Origin: Lewinellaceae bacterium | GTDB taxonomy: Bacteria > Bacteroidota > Bacteroidia > Chitinophagales > Saprospiraceae | Assembly: GCA_020636255.1 (NCBI GenBank) | Contig: JACJYE010000001.1 | Coordinates: forward strand, 248,001 to 312,000 | DNA length: 64,000 bases | Direction of reading: 5' to 3' | Shown here: positions 1-7,788 of the stretch, piece by piece | How positions within the stretch are numbered: the first letter of the stretch is position 1 | How the letters are laid out: the number at the start of each line of letters is the position of its first letter | The notes under the pieces: generated by a model | Seen by the model: the letters and a program-made list of their open reading frames with translations, nothing else | What the model was told of the DNA's origin: nothing | Database searches by the model: none | Position numbers and translations under genes: made by a program

Positions 1-384
1 GCGTTTAGCGCTTTCCGCCAGGGTTGCGCCCTCCGCTACGAGGTCGTAGTCGTGAAAGCAATAAAATGGCACGCCAAGTTTTGTGATAAACTCGAAGCCG
101 GCGTCCATTTTGTCGCGGGCCTGCTCGATAGGATCCTGAGCGGCCAGCCAGGGGAAATTCTTCGTCGGGGCGCCAAAGGGGTCGCCGCCGGCGCCGCAGA
201 AGCTATGCCACCAGCAGACGGCAAACCGGAGGTGCTCTTTCATGGCCTTTCCACCCACTTTGCGGTTTTCGTCATACCAACGAAACGCGAGCGGGTTGTC
301 CGAATCGCGGCCTTCATAGGGTATCTTGCCAATGCCTTTGAAGTATTCTTTATCTCCTACAGTTAATTGAATTTGGTTAGACAT
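1..384 (-). CDS. xylA: Xylose isomerase, N-terminal 128 residues (gene runs off the window)
   Basis: Converts D-xylose to D-xylulose in the cytoplasm, the first step of the isomerase pathway. The visible part begins MSNQIQLTVGDKEYF and carries the family stretches FRWYDENRKVGGK (about 34-46), FAVCWWHSFCGAGGDPFG (54-71) and FYCFHDYDLVAEG (107-119). His111 and Asp114 correspond to the catalytic His/Asp pair of known xylose isomerases. The start is the ATG at 384. The gene lies 36 bases downstream of xylB on the same strand, so the two probably form one transcript. The rest of the protein, including the metal-binding residues, lies beyond base 1. Confidence 0.96.
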   Translation of the reverse strand, partial: MSNQIQLTVGDKEYFKGIGKIPYEGRDSDNPLAFRWYDENRKVGGKAMKEHLRFAVCWWHSFCGAGGDPFGAPTKNFPWLAAQDPIEQARDKMDAGFEFITKLGVPFYCFHDYDLVAEGATLAESAKR

Positions 385-420
385 GGATCGTGTTTTTGAA
401 GATAGACATAGGTATTATAT

Positions 421-1935
421 TCATAAGGCTGCCCCGTCAGAGCAGGGCTCTGAATGAAGCAGCTTTTCCAGGTCTCCGGCCCATTGGCCGTAGGCTTGTT
501 CGTATGCGCTGTTTGAGCTGGAAGGCTGGAAGGTTTCCACGACCTTATTGCCCTGCATAGCTTCTCTGGCCGAAGCATACAGGCCGCAGGCTACTCCCGC
601 TGCTTTGGCGGCGCCCACAGCGCCGGTCGTCTCCATCACCTCTATCCGGCTGCCCATCAGGTTGGAGATCGTACCGGAGAAAACGGCCGACTGGAACAGG
701 TTGTCGTTGCCCACCCTGATCACCTGCACATTAAGGCCCATTTCCCGGAGGATGTTCATACCATAAACAAAGGAGAAAGCGATGCCTTCGAGGGCAGCCC
801 GGAAAAAGTGGGCCTGGTGGTGTCGGTTGAACTGCAGGTTGTTGACCTGTGCTCCGGGGGCTTTATTCCCCAGCATGCGTTCGGCGCCATTGCCGAAAGG
901 CAGGATGCGCAACCCGTCGGCCCCCGGGGGCACGGAAGCGGCCAGGCGTTCCATTTCACCGTAGGAAATACCGCCATGGCCCATTTGCTGCTTAGCCCAG
1001 CGATACTGTATCCCGGCGCCGTTGATGCACAACAAAATGCCGATATGGGGCGACGCCGCGCTATGGTTGACGTGGGCAAAAGCATTGACCCTCGACTCCG
1101 GGTCGTACATGGGCTTGTCCACTACGCCGTACACTACGCCGGAGGTGCCGCCGGTGGCCGCCACTTCTCCTGCTTCGAGCACGTTGAGCGAAAGAGCGTT
1201 ATTGGGCTGGTCGCCTGCCCGGTAGGCCACTTCGATGCCCGCTACCAGCCCCGTAGCTTCTGCAGCAGCGGCCGTTAACTTGCCCTGGCGGGAAAAAGTG
1301 GGTAACACCTCGGGCAGAAGAGAAGCATCAAAGCCAAAGTGATCGAGGGTAAGCTGTGCCGGGCGGTTATGCTCAAAATCCCACATAATGCCTTCCGACA
1401 GGCCGCTGGGCGTGGTGTATATTTCCCCGGTGAGCCGCATGGCGATGTAATCACCCGGCAGCATGATCTTGTGGATGCGCTCGTAGACGCCGGGCTCATT
1501 GTCCTTGACCCATTTCAGCTTGGAAGCTGTAAAATTTCCGGGAGTATTGAGCATCTGCCGGAAACACCGGGCCGGGCCGATAGCATCCTGAGCCTCTTCG
1601 CCAATGCTGATGGCGCGGCTGTCGCACCAGATGATCGAAGGCCTCAACGCCTCCTGTTTTTCATCAACGGCCACCAGCCCATGCATTTGATAGGCGATGC
1701 CTATGGCCTGGATCGCGGCGGGGGCCACCCCGGTTTGCTTCAGCAGGGCTTTCGTGGCCTGGCAGGCATTTTCCCACCAGCTTTCGGGCTGTTGCTCGGC
1801 CCAGCCAGGCTGTACGGCCAGCATATCCATTTCCGACTCCGGAGACTGTGTAACGGCCAGCGTTGCGCCGTTTCGCGCATCGACCAGAGCTGCTTTGATG
1901 GAGGAAGAACCAATGTCGTAACCCAGTAAATACAT
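421..1935 (-). CDS. xylB: Xylulokinase
   Basis: FGGY-family sugar kinase that phosphorylates D-xylulose to xylulose 5-phosphate, feeding the pentose phosphate pathway. The N-terminus MYLLGYDIGSSSIKAAL has the ATP-binding DIGSSS loop. SIIWCDSRA, QPNNALSLN and the glycine-rich ATGGTSGVVYG follow in family order. I chose the ATG at 1935 (504 residues) over an upstream in-frame start at 1971 because the DIGSSS motif should sit within about ten residues of the N-terminus. The gene precedes xylA in a two-gene xylose operon. No regulator or xylose transporter is visible next to it. Specificity for xylulose rather than another pentulose rests on xylA linkage. Confidence 0.93.
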   Translation of the reverse strand: MYLLGYDIGSSSIKAALVDARNGATLAVTQSPESEMDMLAVQPGWAEQQPESWWENACQATKALLKQTGVAPAAIQAIGIAYQMHGLVAVDEKQEALRPSIIWCDSRAISIGEEAQDAIGPARCFRQMLNTPGNFTASKLKWVKDNEPGVYERIHKIMLPGDYIAMRLTGEIYTTPSGLSEGIMWDFEHNRPAQLTLDHFGFDASLLPEVLPTFSRQGKLTAAAAEATGLVAGIEVAYRAGDQPNNALSLNVLEAGEVAATGGTSGVVYGVVDKPMYDPESRVNAFAHVNHSAASPHIGILLCINGAGIQYRWAKQQMGHGGISYGEMERLAASVPPGADGLRILPFGNGAERMLGNKAPGAQVNNLQFNRHHQAHFFRAALEGIAFSFVYGMNILREMGLNVQVIRVGNDNLFQSAVFSGTISNLMGSRIEVMETTGAVGAAKAAGVACGLYASAREAMQGNKVVETFQPSSSNSAYEQAYGQWAGDLEKLLHSEPCSDGAAL

Positions 1936-2048
1936 GTGAGGTTTGATTGTATAGGCGAAAGAAGTAAACATAACGGACGGCCCAAAGGAAGTTTCCTAAT
2001 GTGGCGGCCCCTGCAAACCGTGTGTTTCCTCAACCAGGCTCTAAGCTT

Positions 2049-2083
2049 AGAGCTTGTTTGGAGGCCACCCTTTGAGCTCTAAA
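2049..2083. repeat. Dispersed repeat copy, AGAGCTTGTTTGGAGGCC family
   Basis: This intergenic segment between xylB and the SDR gene begins with AGAGCTTGTTTGGAGGCC (2049-2066). It continues into TTTGAGCTCTAAA, a partial return arm. The same 16-18 base core occurs near 3966, 20887 and 45069. At 45069 it forms a perfect inverted repeat. Nothing here suggests coding. Confidence 0.6.
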
Positions 2084-2200
2084 GGAAGGAAAATTTGGTG
2101 CAGAGGCGAAATAAAAGCCCACTGCAATACTTCGCCATGCCCAAAAAAGTTTACGTCAAAAACACGTCACACCACCTCCGGCCATGCTGTTATACCCCAT

Positions 2201-3028
2201 TCACTTCACCTGGCTCATCACGGCCTTGTCGAAAACCCGGTCTCCGAAGTACTTGCGGATAAAGATCAGCGGCCGGGCCATTTTGCCGGCCACATACCGC
2301 GTTTTCGGCCGGCGGGCGCTGACCGCAGCTGATATGGCATTGGCTATCACAGATGGCGGAGAGTATGCGCTTTCGTTTTCGTAAGAACTTCGGGTTGTAT
2401 CGGCTATAGCATGGGCCATCTCGCTATAGGGCCCATTGGCCGAGTGTTCCAGCAGGGGTTCCAGCATGACGTCCCCGAATTCGGTCGCAATAATGCCCGG
2501 CTCAACGATCACCACCTCGATGTTGAACTGCTTCAGCTCGATGCGCAGGCAGTCGCTCCATCCTTCCAGCGCGTGTTTGGTGGCGTGGTACCATGCCCCC
2601 AGCGGGGTGTAGATCTTCCCGCCCATCGACGAGATGTTGATGATCCTGCCGGATCGCTGCTGCCGCATGTGGGGGATCACCAGCTGTGTCAGCCGGGCCA
2701 GCCCGAACAGGTTGACCTCGAACTGCCGGCGGGCTTCCTCGATAGGCGTCTCCTCTACGGAGCCGTAAATGGCAAAGCCAGCATTATTGACCAGCACATC
2801 GATACGGCCCTGTTCTTCAACGATCTGCTGCACCGCGGCTTCAAGCTGCTCATCATCGGTGATATCCATTTTGAGGGCATAACCGCCGGCATCTACCAGC
2901 GGCTGCATCTTTTCCACCCTTCTGGCCGCCCCGTAAACGATATGGCCTTCACCGGCCAGCTTCAGGGCCGTTTCTTTACCCATTCCGGACGATGCTCCGG
3001 TAATCAGGATCACTTTCTTCGAGTTCAT
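2201..3028 (-). CDS. Short-chain dehydrogenase/reductase (classical SDR)
   Basis: NAD(P)-dependent oxidoreductase with a Rossmann fold, 275 residues. The motifs are classical: TGASSGMG cofactor loop at 10-17, NNAG at 81-84, catalytic Ser in NISSMGG (about 133) and the YHATK pair Tyr147/Lys151. An Arg-Arg (37-38) after the second beta strand favours NADP(H), by family rules. The ATG at 3028 is preferred over an in-frame start at 3052, because the latter would put the TGxxxGxG loop unusually deep and would overlap the operator palindrome at 3042-3059. The substrate is unknown. A TetR gene lies 49 bases upstream on the same strand, and a palindrome sits just ahead of the start, so repression by that TetR protein is likely. 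Confidence 0.88.
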   Translation of the reverse strand: MNSKKVILITGASSGMGKETALKLAGEGHIVYGAARRVEKMQPLVDAGGYALKMDITDDEQLEAAVQQIVEEQGRIDVLVNNAGFAIYGSVEETPIEEARRQFEVNLFGLARLTQLVIPHMRQQRSGRIINISSMGGKIYTPLGAWYHATKHALEGWSDCLRIELKQFNIEVVIVEPGIIATEFGDVMLEPLLEHSANGPYSEMAHAIADTTRSSYENESAYSPPSVIANAISAAVSARRPKTRYVAGKMARPLIFIRKYFGDRVFDKAVMSQVK

Positions 3029-3041
3029 TGTAATTGTATTA

Positions 3042-3059
3042 TTAGTGAGCACTCACTAA
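3042..3059. promoter_or_regulatory. Palindromic operator ahead of the SDR gene
   Basis: TTAGTGAG-CA-CTCACTAA is a perfect 8-base inverted repeat with a two-base spacer. It lies between the TetR stop codon (3078) and the SDR start (3028). A further half-site GTGAGTAA follows at 3064-3071. The GTGAGT core is shared with the palindrome upstream of the TetR gene at 3620-3635, so both are probably bound by that regulator. Confidence 0.6.
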
Positions 3060-3077
3060 CTATGTGAGTAAAAAAAA

Positions 3078-3599
3078 TTATACGCTGTATTTCTTCAGCA
3101 GAAATGCTTTGAAAGGGAGCTGGCTTTCCAGCCCTTCGCGGAGGATTCCCGTTGAAATAGCGTCGATCAGCTGGTTCAGCAGCCTTGCCTCCTCCTCTGG
3201 TTCCTCGTACCCAAGCTCTGAGAAAGCCCAGGCTAATTTATCTATTAACGGCTTCATCTTCAATGGGTTATTGTACTCCTGTTGCCATTTCAGTATAAAT
3301 TGCAGCCTCCAGAAGTCGTATTCCGACTGGTCAATACTAAAAGGCAGCAGGATGACTTTGCGAATAACGTTTTTGGGGCTGCTCTCAAAGATAACCGGGG
3401 CAAATATCTTGCTGATCCGGGCCTCAGCATCTTCCATCAGGGCGGCCAGCAGCCCCTTCTTATTCTTGAAATGACGAAATATCAGGCCTTCCGATACCGC
3501 TGCTTTCTTCGCGATCTGGCTCGTAGAAGTAGCATTGTACCCCTCATGGGCAAAGAGCTCCAGGGCTGCGCTCAGTATGCTTTCCTTCTTGTCCGTCAT
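3078..3599 (-). CDS. TetR/AcrR-family transcriptional regulator
   Basis: One-component repressor, 173 residues. The N-terminal helix-turn-helix domain reads ILSAALELFAHEGYNATS, then TSQIAKKAAVSEGLIFRHF (about 28-46), the typical TetR pattern ending in a (Y/F)xHF recognition helix. The C-terminal part is a variable ligand-binding domain with no recognisable subfamily. The ATG at 3599 is chosen because the HTH then starts near residue 10; an upstream start at 3665 would run through the operator. The gene is co-oriented with the SDR gene immediately downstream. A perfect palindrome lies 21 bases before its start, consistent with autoregulation. The inducer is unknown. Confidence 0.88.
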   Translation of the reverse strand: MTDKKESILSAALELFAHEGYNATSTSQIAKKAAVSEGLIFRHFKNKKGLLAALMEDAEARISKIFAPVIFESSPKNVIRKVILLPFSIDQSEYDFWRLQFILKWQQEYNNPLKMKPLIDKLAWAFSELGYEEPEEEARLLNQLIDAISTGILREGLESQLPFKAFLLKKYSV

Positions 3600-3619
3600 A
3601 ATACCTCGTGCAATAAAAA

Positions 3620-3635
3620 GTGAGTAATTACTCAC
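3620..3635. promoter_or_regulatory. Palindromic operator upstream of the TetR gene
   Basis: GTGAGTAATTACTCAC is a perfect 16-base palindrome 21 bases ahead of the TetR start codon. It has the same GTGAGT core as the palindrome in front of the SDR gene. Position and symmetry suit a dimeric TetR repressor controlling its own promoter. Confidence 0.65.
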
Positions 3636-3697
3636 AAAAATATAGAATTGCATTGTACAATGCAAGTGGGGGGGCGATTTTTTTTTGCCCTTTTGGA

Positions 3698-3848
3698 GTA
3701 ACTATCAGCATGCGGCCTAAAATGCTCCTGAAGCAAAATTTTGTAGGATTTTTTCTGGCCTAACCCCTCCTCATTCCCCTTGAAAGGGGAAGGGTGGATT
3801 ACAAAATGTTGCTTCAGGCCGTAAATCACACTGATGCTGAATAGTTAC
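3698..3848. repeat. 151-base imperfect palindrome (MITE-like)
   Basis: The 385-base gap between the TetR and patatin genes holds a nested inverted repeat. The outer arms are GTAACTATCAGCAT (3698-3711) and ATGCTGAATAGTTAC (3834-3848), differing by one inserted base. The inner arms are CCTGAAGCAAAATTTTGTA (3727-3745) and TACAAAATGTTGCTTCAGG (3800-3818), with one mismatch. The centre contains CCCCTTGAAAGGGG. There is no ORF inside, so a non-autonomous miniature element or a large cruciform is the best reading. The remainder of the gap carries no gene I can support. Confidence 0.6.
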
Positions 3849-3964
3849 CTTTTGGATAATAATAACATATACCATGGCCGGTACATTCTCCCAAATCTAT
3901 AAGGCAGTGTTCGCAGTAAAAGGGCGTGAAAATCTTTTACACCAGCAATGGTGGCAGGAAGTTT

Positions 3965-3980
3965 AAGAGCTTGTTTGGAG
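3965..3980. repeat. Short copy of the AGAGCTTGTTTGGAG repeat
   Basis: AAGAGCTTGTTTGGAG lies just downstream of the patatin-like gene stop. It matches the core found at 2049, 20887 and 45069. No return arm is visible here. Confidence 0.5.
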
Positions 3981-3984
3981 ATAA

Positions 3985-4812
3985 TCACCCCACTTCCCCT
4001 GCACGGGTTTTCATCGCATCCAGGATAGCCACAAGACGCTCCATCTTACTGCAGGCATGTTCGTAACCGATGCGGTAGATCTCGTCGATCTTTTTGATAT
4101 CGAAGATGCCGTACTGCCAGAGTTCGGAAGGGGCGAACACCAAACTACACTCGGGAAACTTCTGCAGGGAAATAGCCAGGAAGCTCAGGTCGTTCGCCCG
4201 GTTGAGCAGCTGAATGGTGCTGGACAGCTCGTTCTTCTCCAGCACTTTTTTGAGAGACACGTAACTGCCCAACACCACATCGCAAGGCCCCAACAGGGGC
4301 TCTATCGGGAAATTGTTCATCGTGCCGCCGTCGATGTACCAGTCCGATCCGATCTCCACCGGCGTAAACACCCCGGGTACGGCGGCGCTGGCCAGAATGG
4401 GGCGCACCAGTTCACCGGAGGAAAAAAAGCGGGCCTCACCCTTCAGTACGTCGGTCACGCAAATGTGCAGTTTCCTGGGAAGCGATTCAAAGGTATGATC
4501 CTTCAGCCAGGGCTCGAACATCTCAGCGTACTGGTCGGAATCCAGGATGCCGGGTTTGCTGCGGGAGAGGTGCCGCCACTGGAAGATGTTGTGGGCGTTG
4601 GTTTTGAAGAAATCCAGGATGTCCTCCGGCGTATAACCTGCGGCGTACAGGGCCCCGGCCATCGCCCCGGCGCTGCTACCGGAAAAGCAGTTGGCCTCAA
4701 TACCATTTTCCTCCAGGGCTTTGAACACCCCGGCATGGGCGGCCCCGCGTACGCCACCTCCGGAGAGCGCTATCCCTATTGTCGGCTGTTGTCGCATGGA
4801 GTTTCTTTTCAT
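3985..4812 (-). CDS. Patatin-like phospholipase/esterase
   Basis: Serine lipid acyl hydrolase of the bacterial patatin (RssA-like) family, 275 residues. It has the oxyanion loop GGGVRG (18-23), the nucleophile elbow GSSAG with Ser47, and the dyad aspartate in YIDGG (Asp161), so the Ser-Asp dyad is intact. No signal peptide is visible, so it is probably cytoplasmic or peripheral to the membrane. I start at the ATG at 4812. A second ATG five codons later (4797) is almost as good, and an upstream in-frame start at 4890 adds a tail unrelated to the family. The natural lipid substrate cannot be deduced. Confidence 0.88.
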   Translation of the reverse strand: MKRNSMRQQPTIGIALSGGGVRGAAHAGVFKALEENGIEANCFSGSSAGAMAGALYAAGYTPEDILDFFKTNAHNIFQWRHLSRSKPGILDSDQYAEMFEPWLKDHTFESLPRKLHICVTDVLKGEARFFSSGELVRPILASAAVPGVFTPVEIGSDWYIDGGTMNNFPIEPLLGPCDVVLGSYVSLKKVLEKNELSSTIQLLNRANDLSFLAISLQKFPECSLVFAPSELWQYGIFDIKKIDEIYRIGYEHACSKMERLVAILDAMKTRAGEVG

Positions 4813-4982
4813 TATTAACAAAACGGGGGAGGAGAAAGGTGCAGTATGCGTCGACGGTACAGCAATAGCCCAATGTAGCATGGCAGGCAATGGAGCGGAG
4901 AAGGCTTTTCAACCATAAGATGGGACGGTATTAAAGCTTGACAGGTTAGGTTTTTCATAAAAACAAGTAAAATAATGCAAAT

Positions 4983-4990
4983 TATATTTG
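4983..4990 (+). promoter_or_regulatory. Possible -7 promoter element of the TonB receptor gene
   Basis: TATATTTG matches the Bacteroidota -7 consensus TAnnTTTG and would place the transcript start about 50 bases before the ATG at 5048. No TTTG -33 element is seen at the right distance, so the call is weak. Confidence 0.35.
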
Positions 4991-5047
4991 TTAGCATATT
5001 CTAACTTTTTATTTTTATCACACCTAAAACAATACCAGCAACCTCAC

Positions 5048-7357
5048 ATGGAAAAAAATACCGTATACAAACTGGCCCTTTTGGGCGTGATGGCCGTTTA
5101 TGCAATTGTTGTGAATGGCCAAAATGCCACCCTTTCGGGCAGGGTCAGCACCCTATCGGGAGAAGCTCTGGGTTTTGCCCATATTGCCCTCGAAGGCACT
5201 AGACTTGGAGTGAGCGCCGATGAAAACGGCCAGTACTCCATTTCAGGTATCCCTCCCGGTGAGTACAAAGTGACTGCTTCCTTTTTAGGCTACACAACCA
5301 CACAAAAGCGGAATGAACTCAATGCAGGGGAAAGCACGACACTTGATTTCACCCTGGAAGAAGCCTCCAATACGATGAATGAAGTGGTGGTGACGGGCAC
5401 CATGAAAGAAGTCAACCGCATTGAAAGCCCGGTTCCCGTTGAAGTATATTACCCTGTTTTTTTCAAAAAAAACCCAACCGCTAATATTTACGAGGCCCTG
5501 CAAAATGTGAACGGCGTGCGCCCTCAGCTCAACTGTCAGGTTTGCAACACCGGAGACATCCACATCAACGGTTTGGAAGGGCCATATACGATGGTGTTGA
5601 TTGACGGGATGCCGATAGTGAGCAGTTTGGCAACGGTTTATGGGTTGTCGGGCATTCCCAATTCTTTGGTCGAGCGCATGGAAATTGTCAAAGGCCCGGC
5701 TTCGTCCCTGTATGGAAGCGAAGCGATCGGAGGGCTGATAAACATTATTACGAAGAGCCCCGACAAAGCTCCTGTTTTTAGTGTGGACCTGATGGGTACC
5801 ACCTGGGCGGAGCTGAATGCCGGCCTGGGGGCTCGGTTCAATTTAGGAAAAATGGCATCAGTATTGACAGGGGCCAACTACTTCAATTATGATAATGTGG
5901 TGGACAACAACCACGACAATTTTACCGACCTGGCCCTTCAGGAACGGGTATCCGTTTTCCAGAAATGGCATTTTAAGCGAAAGGACAACCGCTTGTTCAC
6001 GCTGGCGGGGCGCTACTGCTGGGAAAATCGCTGGGGCGGAGAATTGGACTGGACGCCTGCTTTTAGAGGAAGCGACGAAATTTACGGGGAAGCCATCACA
6101 ACAAAGCGATGGGAATTGTTGGGGCAGTATGAACTGCCGACGGCCGAAAATCTGGTGTTTTCGTTTTCGTTCAACAGCCACGGCCAAAACTCCGTCTATG
6201 GCGACGTGCCATACATCGCCGACCAGAAAATCGGGTTTGGCCAATTGGCCTGGGACAAGCACTTGGGAAACCATGGCCTGCTGGCCGGTTCGGCCTTGCG
6301 CTATACTTTTTACGACGACAATACCCCCGCAACAGGTGGGGGTTCCGCTGATCCGGAAAACAATCCCGATGAAATATGGCTTCCCGGTATTTTTATTCAG
6401 GATGAAATTACCTTTACGCCCAAACACAAGGTATTGCTCGGCTTGCGCTACGATTACAATGATGTCCACGGCAGCATTTTCACGCCGCGGTTCGCCTATA
6501 AATGGTCGATCACCCAAAACGATATTTTCCGGTTGAATGCGGGGACCGGGTTCCGGGTGGTCAATCTCTTTACGGAAGACCATGCAGCTCTGACTGGTGC
6601 AAGGGAAGTGGCCATAGCAGAAAAACTTGACCCGGAGCAGTCCTTTAACACCAATGTGAATTACACCAGAAAAATGTGTATGGACAATGGCAGCTCTGTA
6701 AGCATAGAGCTCTCAGCCTGGTGCACCTATTTTACCAATGCGATCTTCCCCGATTACGAAACCAATGCCAATCAGATTATTTATAAAAACCTGGATGGTT
6801 CAGCCGTCTCGAAAGGATTGAGCCTGAATGCTGATCTGACACTGCTCAATGGGTTCTCCTTTTTGCTCGGTGGTTCATTGATGGACGTTTCTACTGAAGA
6901 AAAGGGGGTAAAAGAGCGGCAGATCCTGACCGAGCGGTTTTCGGGGACATGGTCTGTTTCCTACAAATTCCTGGACAATACAGTGGTGGTAGACTACACC
7001 GGAAATGTGTATGGCCCCATGCGCCTGCCGCTTCTGGGGCCTCTCGACCCACGTCCCGAAAAAGCGCCGTGGTGGAGTATCCAGAACATCCAGCTGACCT
7101 ACAAAGGCATCAGGAATTTTGAATTTTACGGAGGGGTGAAAAACCTCTTGAACTGGACACCCTGGAAAAACCAGGCTGAACCCATCATAGCCCGCAGTTT
7201 CGACCCGTTCGACAGAGGCGTAGTGTTCGATGTGAACGGCAATGTCCTGGCAACCCCTGACAACCCCAATGCCCTGACTTTTGACCCTTCGTATGTTTAT
7301 GCGCCCAACCAGGGCATCCGGGGGTTTTTGGGGATCCGGTATTCCATTGTTCGATAA
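5048..7357 (+). CDS. TonB-dependent outer-membrane receptor with carboxypeptidase-like N-terminal domain
   Basis: Active-transport receptor of 769 residues in the outer membrane. A signal peptide (about 1-24, ending VVNGQ) is followed by a CarboxypepD_reg-like beta-sandwich (26-105, with ENGQYSISGIPPGEYKV). Next come the TonB-box/plug region (NEVVVTGT at 111 and ALQNVNGVRPQ to GGLINIITK at 150-236) and a beta-barrel to the C-terminal aromatic residues. The plug contains an unusual Cys pair, NCQVCN (Cys163, Cys166). The ATG at 5048 is chosen because a hydrophobic signal peptide begins directly after it; an upstream TTG would add an unrelated tail. There is no SusD partner, so a SusC-type glycan role is unlikely. 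Metal chelates or a cofactor are more plausible. Confidence 0.9.
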   Translation: MEKNTVYKLALLGVMAVYAIVVNGQNATLSGRVSTLSGEALGFAHIALEGTRLGVSADENGQYSISGIPPGEYKVTASFLGYTTTQKRNELNAGESTTLDFTLEEASNTMNEVVVTGTMKEVNRIESPVPVEVYYPVFFKKNPTANIYEALQNVNGVRPQLNCQVCNTGDIHINGLEGPYTMVLIDGMPIVSSLATVYGLSGIPNSLVERMEIVKGPASSLYGSEAIGGLINIITKSPDKAPVFSVDLMGTTWAELNAGLGARFNLGKMASVLTGANYFNYDNVVDNNHDNFTDLALQERVSVFQKWHFKRKDNRLFTLAGRYCWENRWGGELDWTPAFRGSDEIYGEAITTKRWELLGQYELPTAENLVFSFSFNSHGQNSVYGDVPYIADQKIGFGQLAWDKHLGNHGLLAGSALRYTFYDDNTPATGGGSADPENNPDEIWLPGIFIQDEITFTPKHKVLLGLRYDYNDVHGSIFTPRFAYKWSITQNDIFRLNAGTGFRVVNLFTEDHAALTGAREVAIAEKLDPEQSFNTNVNYTRKMCMDNGSSVSIELSAWCTYFTNAIFPDYETNANQIIYKNLDGSAVSKGLSLNADLTLLNGFSFLLGGSLMDVSTEEKGVKERQILTERFSGTWSVSYKFLDNTVVVDYTGNVYGPMRLPLLGPLDPRPEKAPWWSIQNIQLTYKGIRNFEFYGGVKNLLNWTPWKNQAEPIIARSFDPFDRGVVFDVNGNVLATPDNPNALTFDPSYVYAPNQGIRGFLGIRYSIVR

Positions 7358-7380
7358 ACATGAAAAGCTGTATATGCCGT

Positions 7381-7415
7381 ATTCGGGACGCTCTGGCCAG
7401 CTGAGCTACCACTAA
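7381..7415 (-). pseudogene. 5' half of a tRNA-like repeat copy
   Basis: Third, truncated copy of the tandem tRNA array. It has the D-arm sequence GGTAGCTCAGCTGG and then breaks off inside the anticodon stem. It is identical to the middle copy except at its distal end and repeats with a period of 105 bases. It cannot fold into a tRNA. Confidence 0.65.
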
Positions 7416-7440
7416 AAAAGGCACCCCTATTGGGAGTGCC
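7414..7440 (-). terminator. Terminator hairpin after the degenerate tRNA copy
   Basis: On the minus strand GGCACTCCCAATAGGGGTGCC is followed by six T residues. It is an exact duplicate of the hairpin at 7519-7545, 105 bases away. Confidence 0.7.
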
Positions 7441-7446
7441 TCTTCG

Positions 7447-7520
7447 TAGCGTGGGGCGGGCTTGAACCGCCGGCCTTCCCGATTCAATCGGGACGCTCTG
7501 GCCAGCTGAGCTACCACTAA
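7447..7520 (-). pseudogene. Degenerate tRNA copy (anticodon would read TGA)
   Basis: A 74-base copy related to the Met-type tRNA beside it. The D-arm and T-arm are intact (GGTAGCTCAGCTGG, GGCGGTTCAAGCCCGCC). The 5' acceptor strand has changed to TTAGTGG, so only four of seven acceptor pairs remain against CCACGCT. The anticodon arm has been replaced by TCCCG-ATTGAAT-CGGGA, formally a TGA (Ser) anticodon. There is no long variable arm, so it cannot be a true tRNA-Ser. It is probably a non-functional duplicate. Confidence 0.7.
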
Positions 7521-7545
7521 AAAAGGCACCCCTATTGGGAGTGCC
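7519..7545 (-). terminator. Terminator hairpin after tRNA-Met
   Basis: Directly downstream of the tRNA on the minus strand, GGCACTCCCAATAGGGGTGCC forms a strong stem followed by TTTTTT, a classical Rho-independent terminator. Confidence 0.8.
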
Positions 7546-7551
7546 TCTTCG

Positions 7552-7625
7552 TAGCGTGGGGCGGGCTTGAACCGCCGACCTCATGATTATGAATCATGCG
7601 CTCTGACCAGCTGAGCTACCACGCC
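7552..7625 (-). tRNA. tRNA with CAT anticodon (elongator Met, or Ile2)
   Basis: Read on the minus strand, a 74-base cloverleaf. Acceptor GGCGTGG pairs with CCACGCT (one G-U). The D-arm contains GGTAGCTCAGCTGGTCAGAG. The anticodon stem CATGA/TCATG encloses loop TTCATAA (anticodon CAT), and the T-arm is GGCGG-TTCAAGC-CCGCC. CCA is not encoded. The anticodon stem lacks the three G-C pairs typical of initiator tRNA, so this is elongator Met or lysidine-modified Ile2; the sequence alone does not settle which. A terminator hairpin and two decayed copies follow. Confidence 0.93.
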
Positions 7626-7788
7626 TTTTAAGCGAGTGCAAATATACGGGTTTTAACAACTTCCCCGCAACAATTGCCCCTGGTTATTTTTTCTGCTGCT
7701 TCATGGTTACACGGTTGCATGGTTGGGATTATCCTGGCTTATAGGCCATGAGGCCATGAACCCACGCAAGGCGCCATCGTTACCTTCC

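Noticed and set aside
7447..7520. The middle tRNA copy as a true tRNA-Ser (TGA)
   Set aside because: No long variable arm, and only four acceptor pairs; it is better explained as a degenerate duplicate of the neighbouring tRNA.
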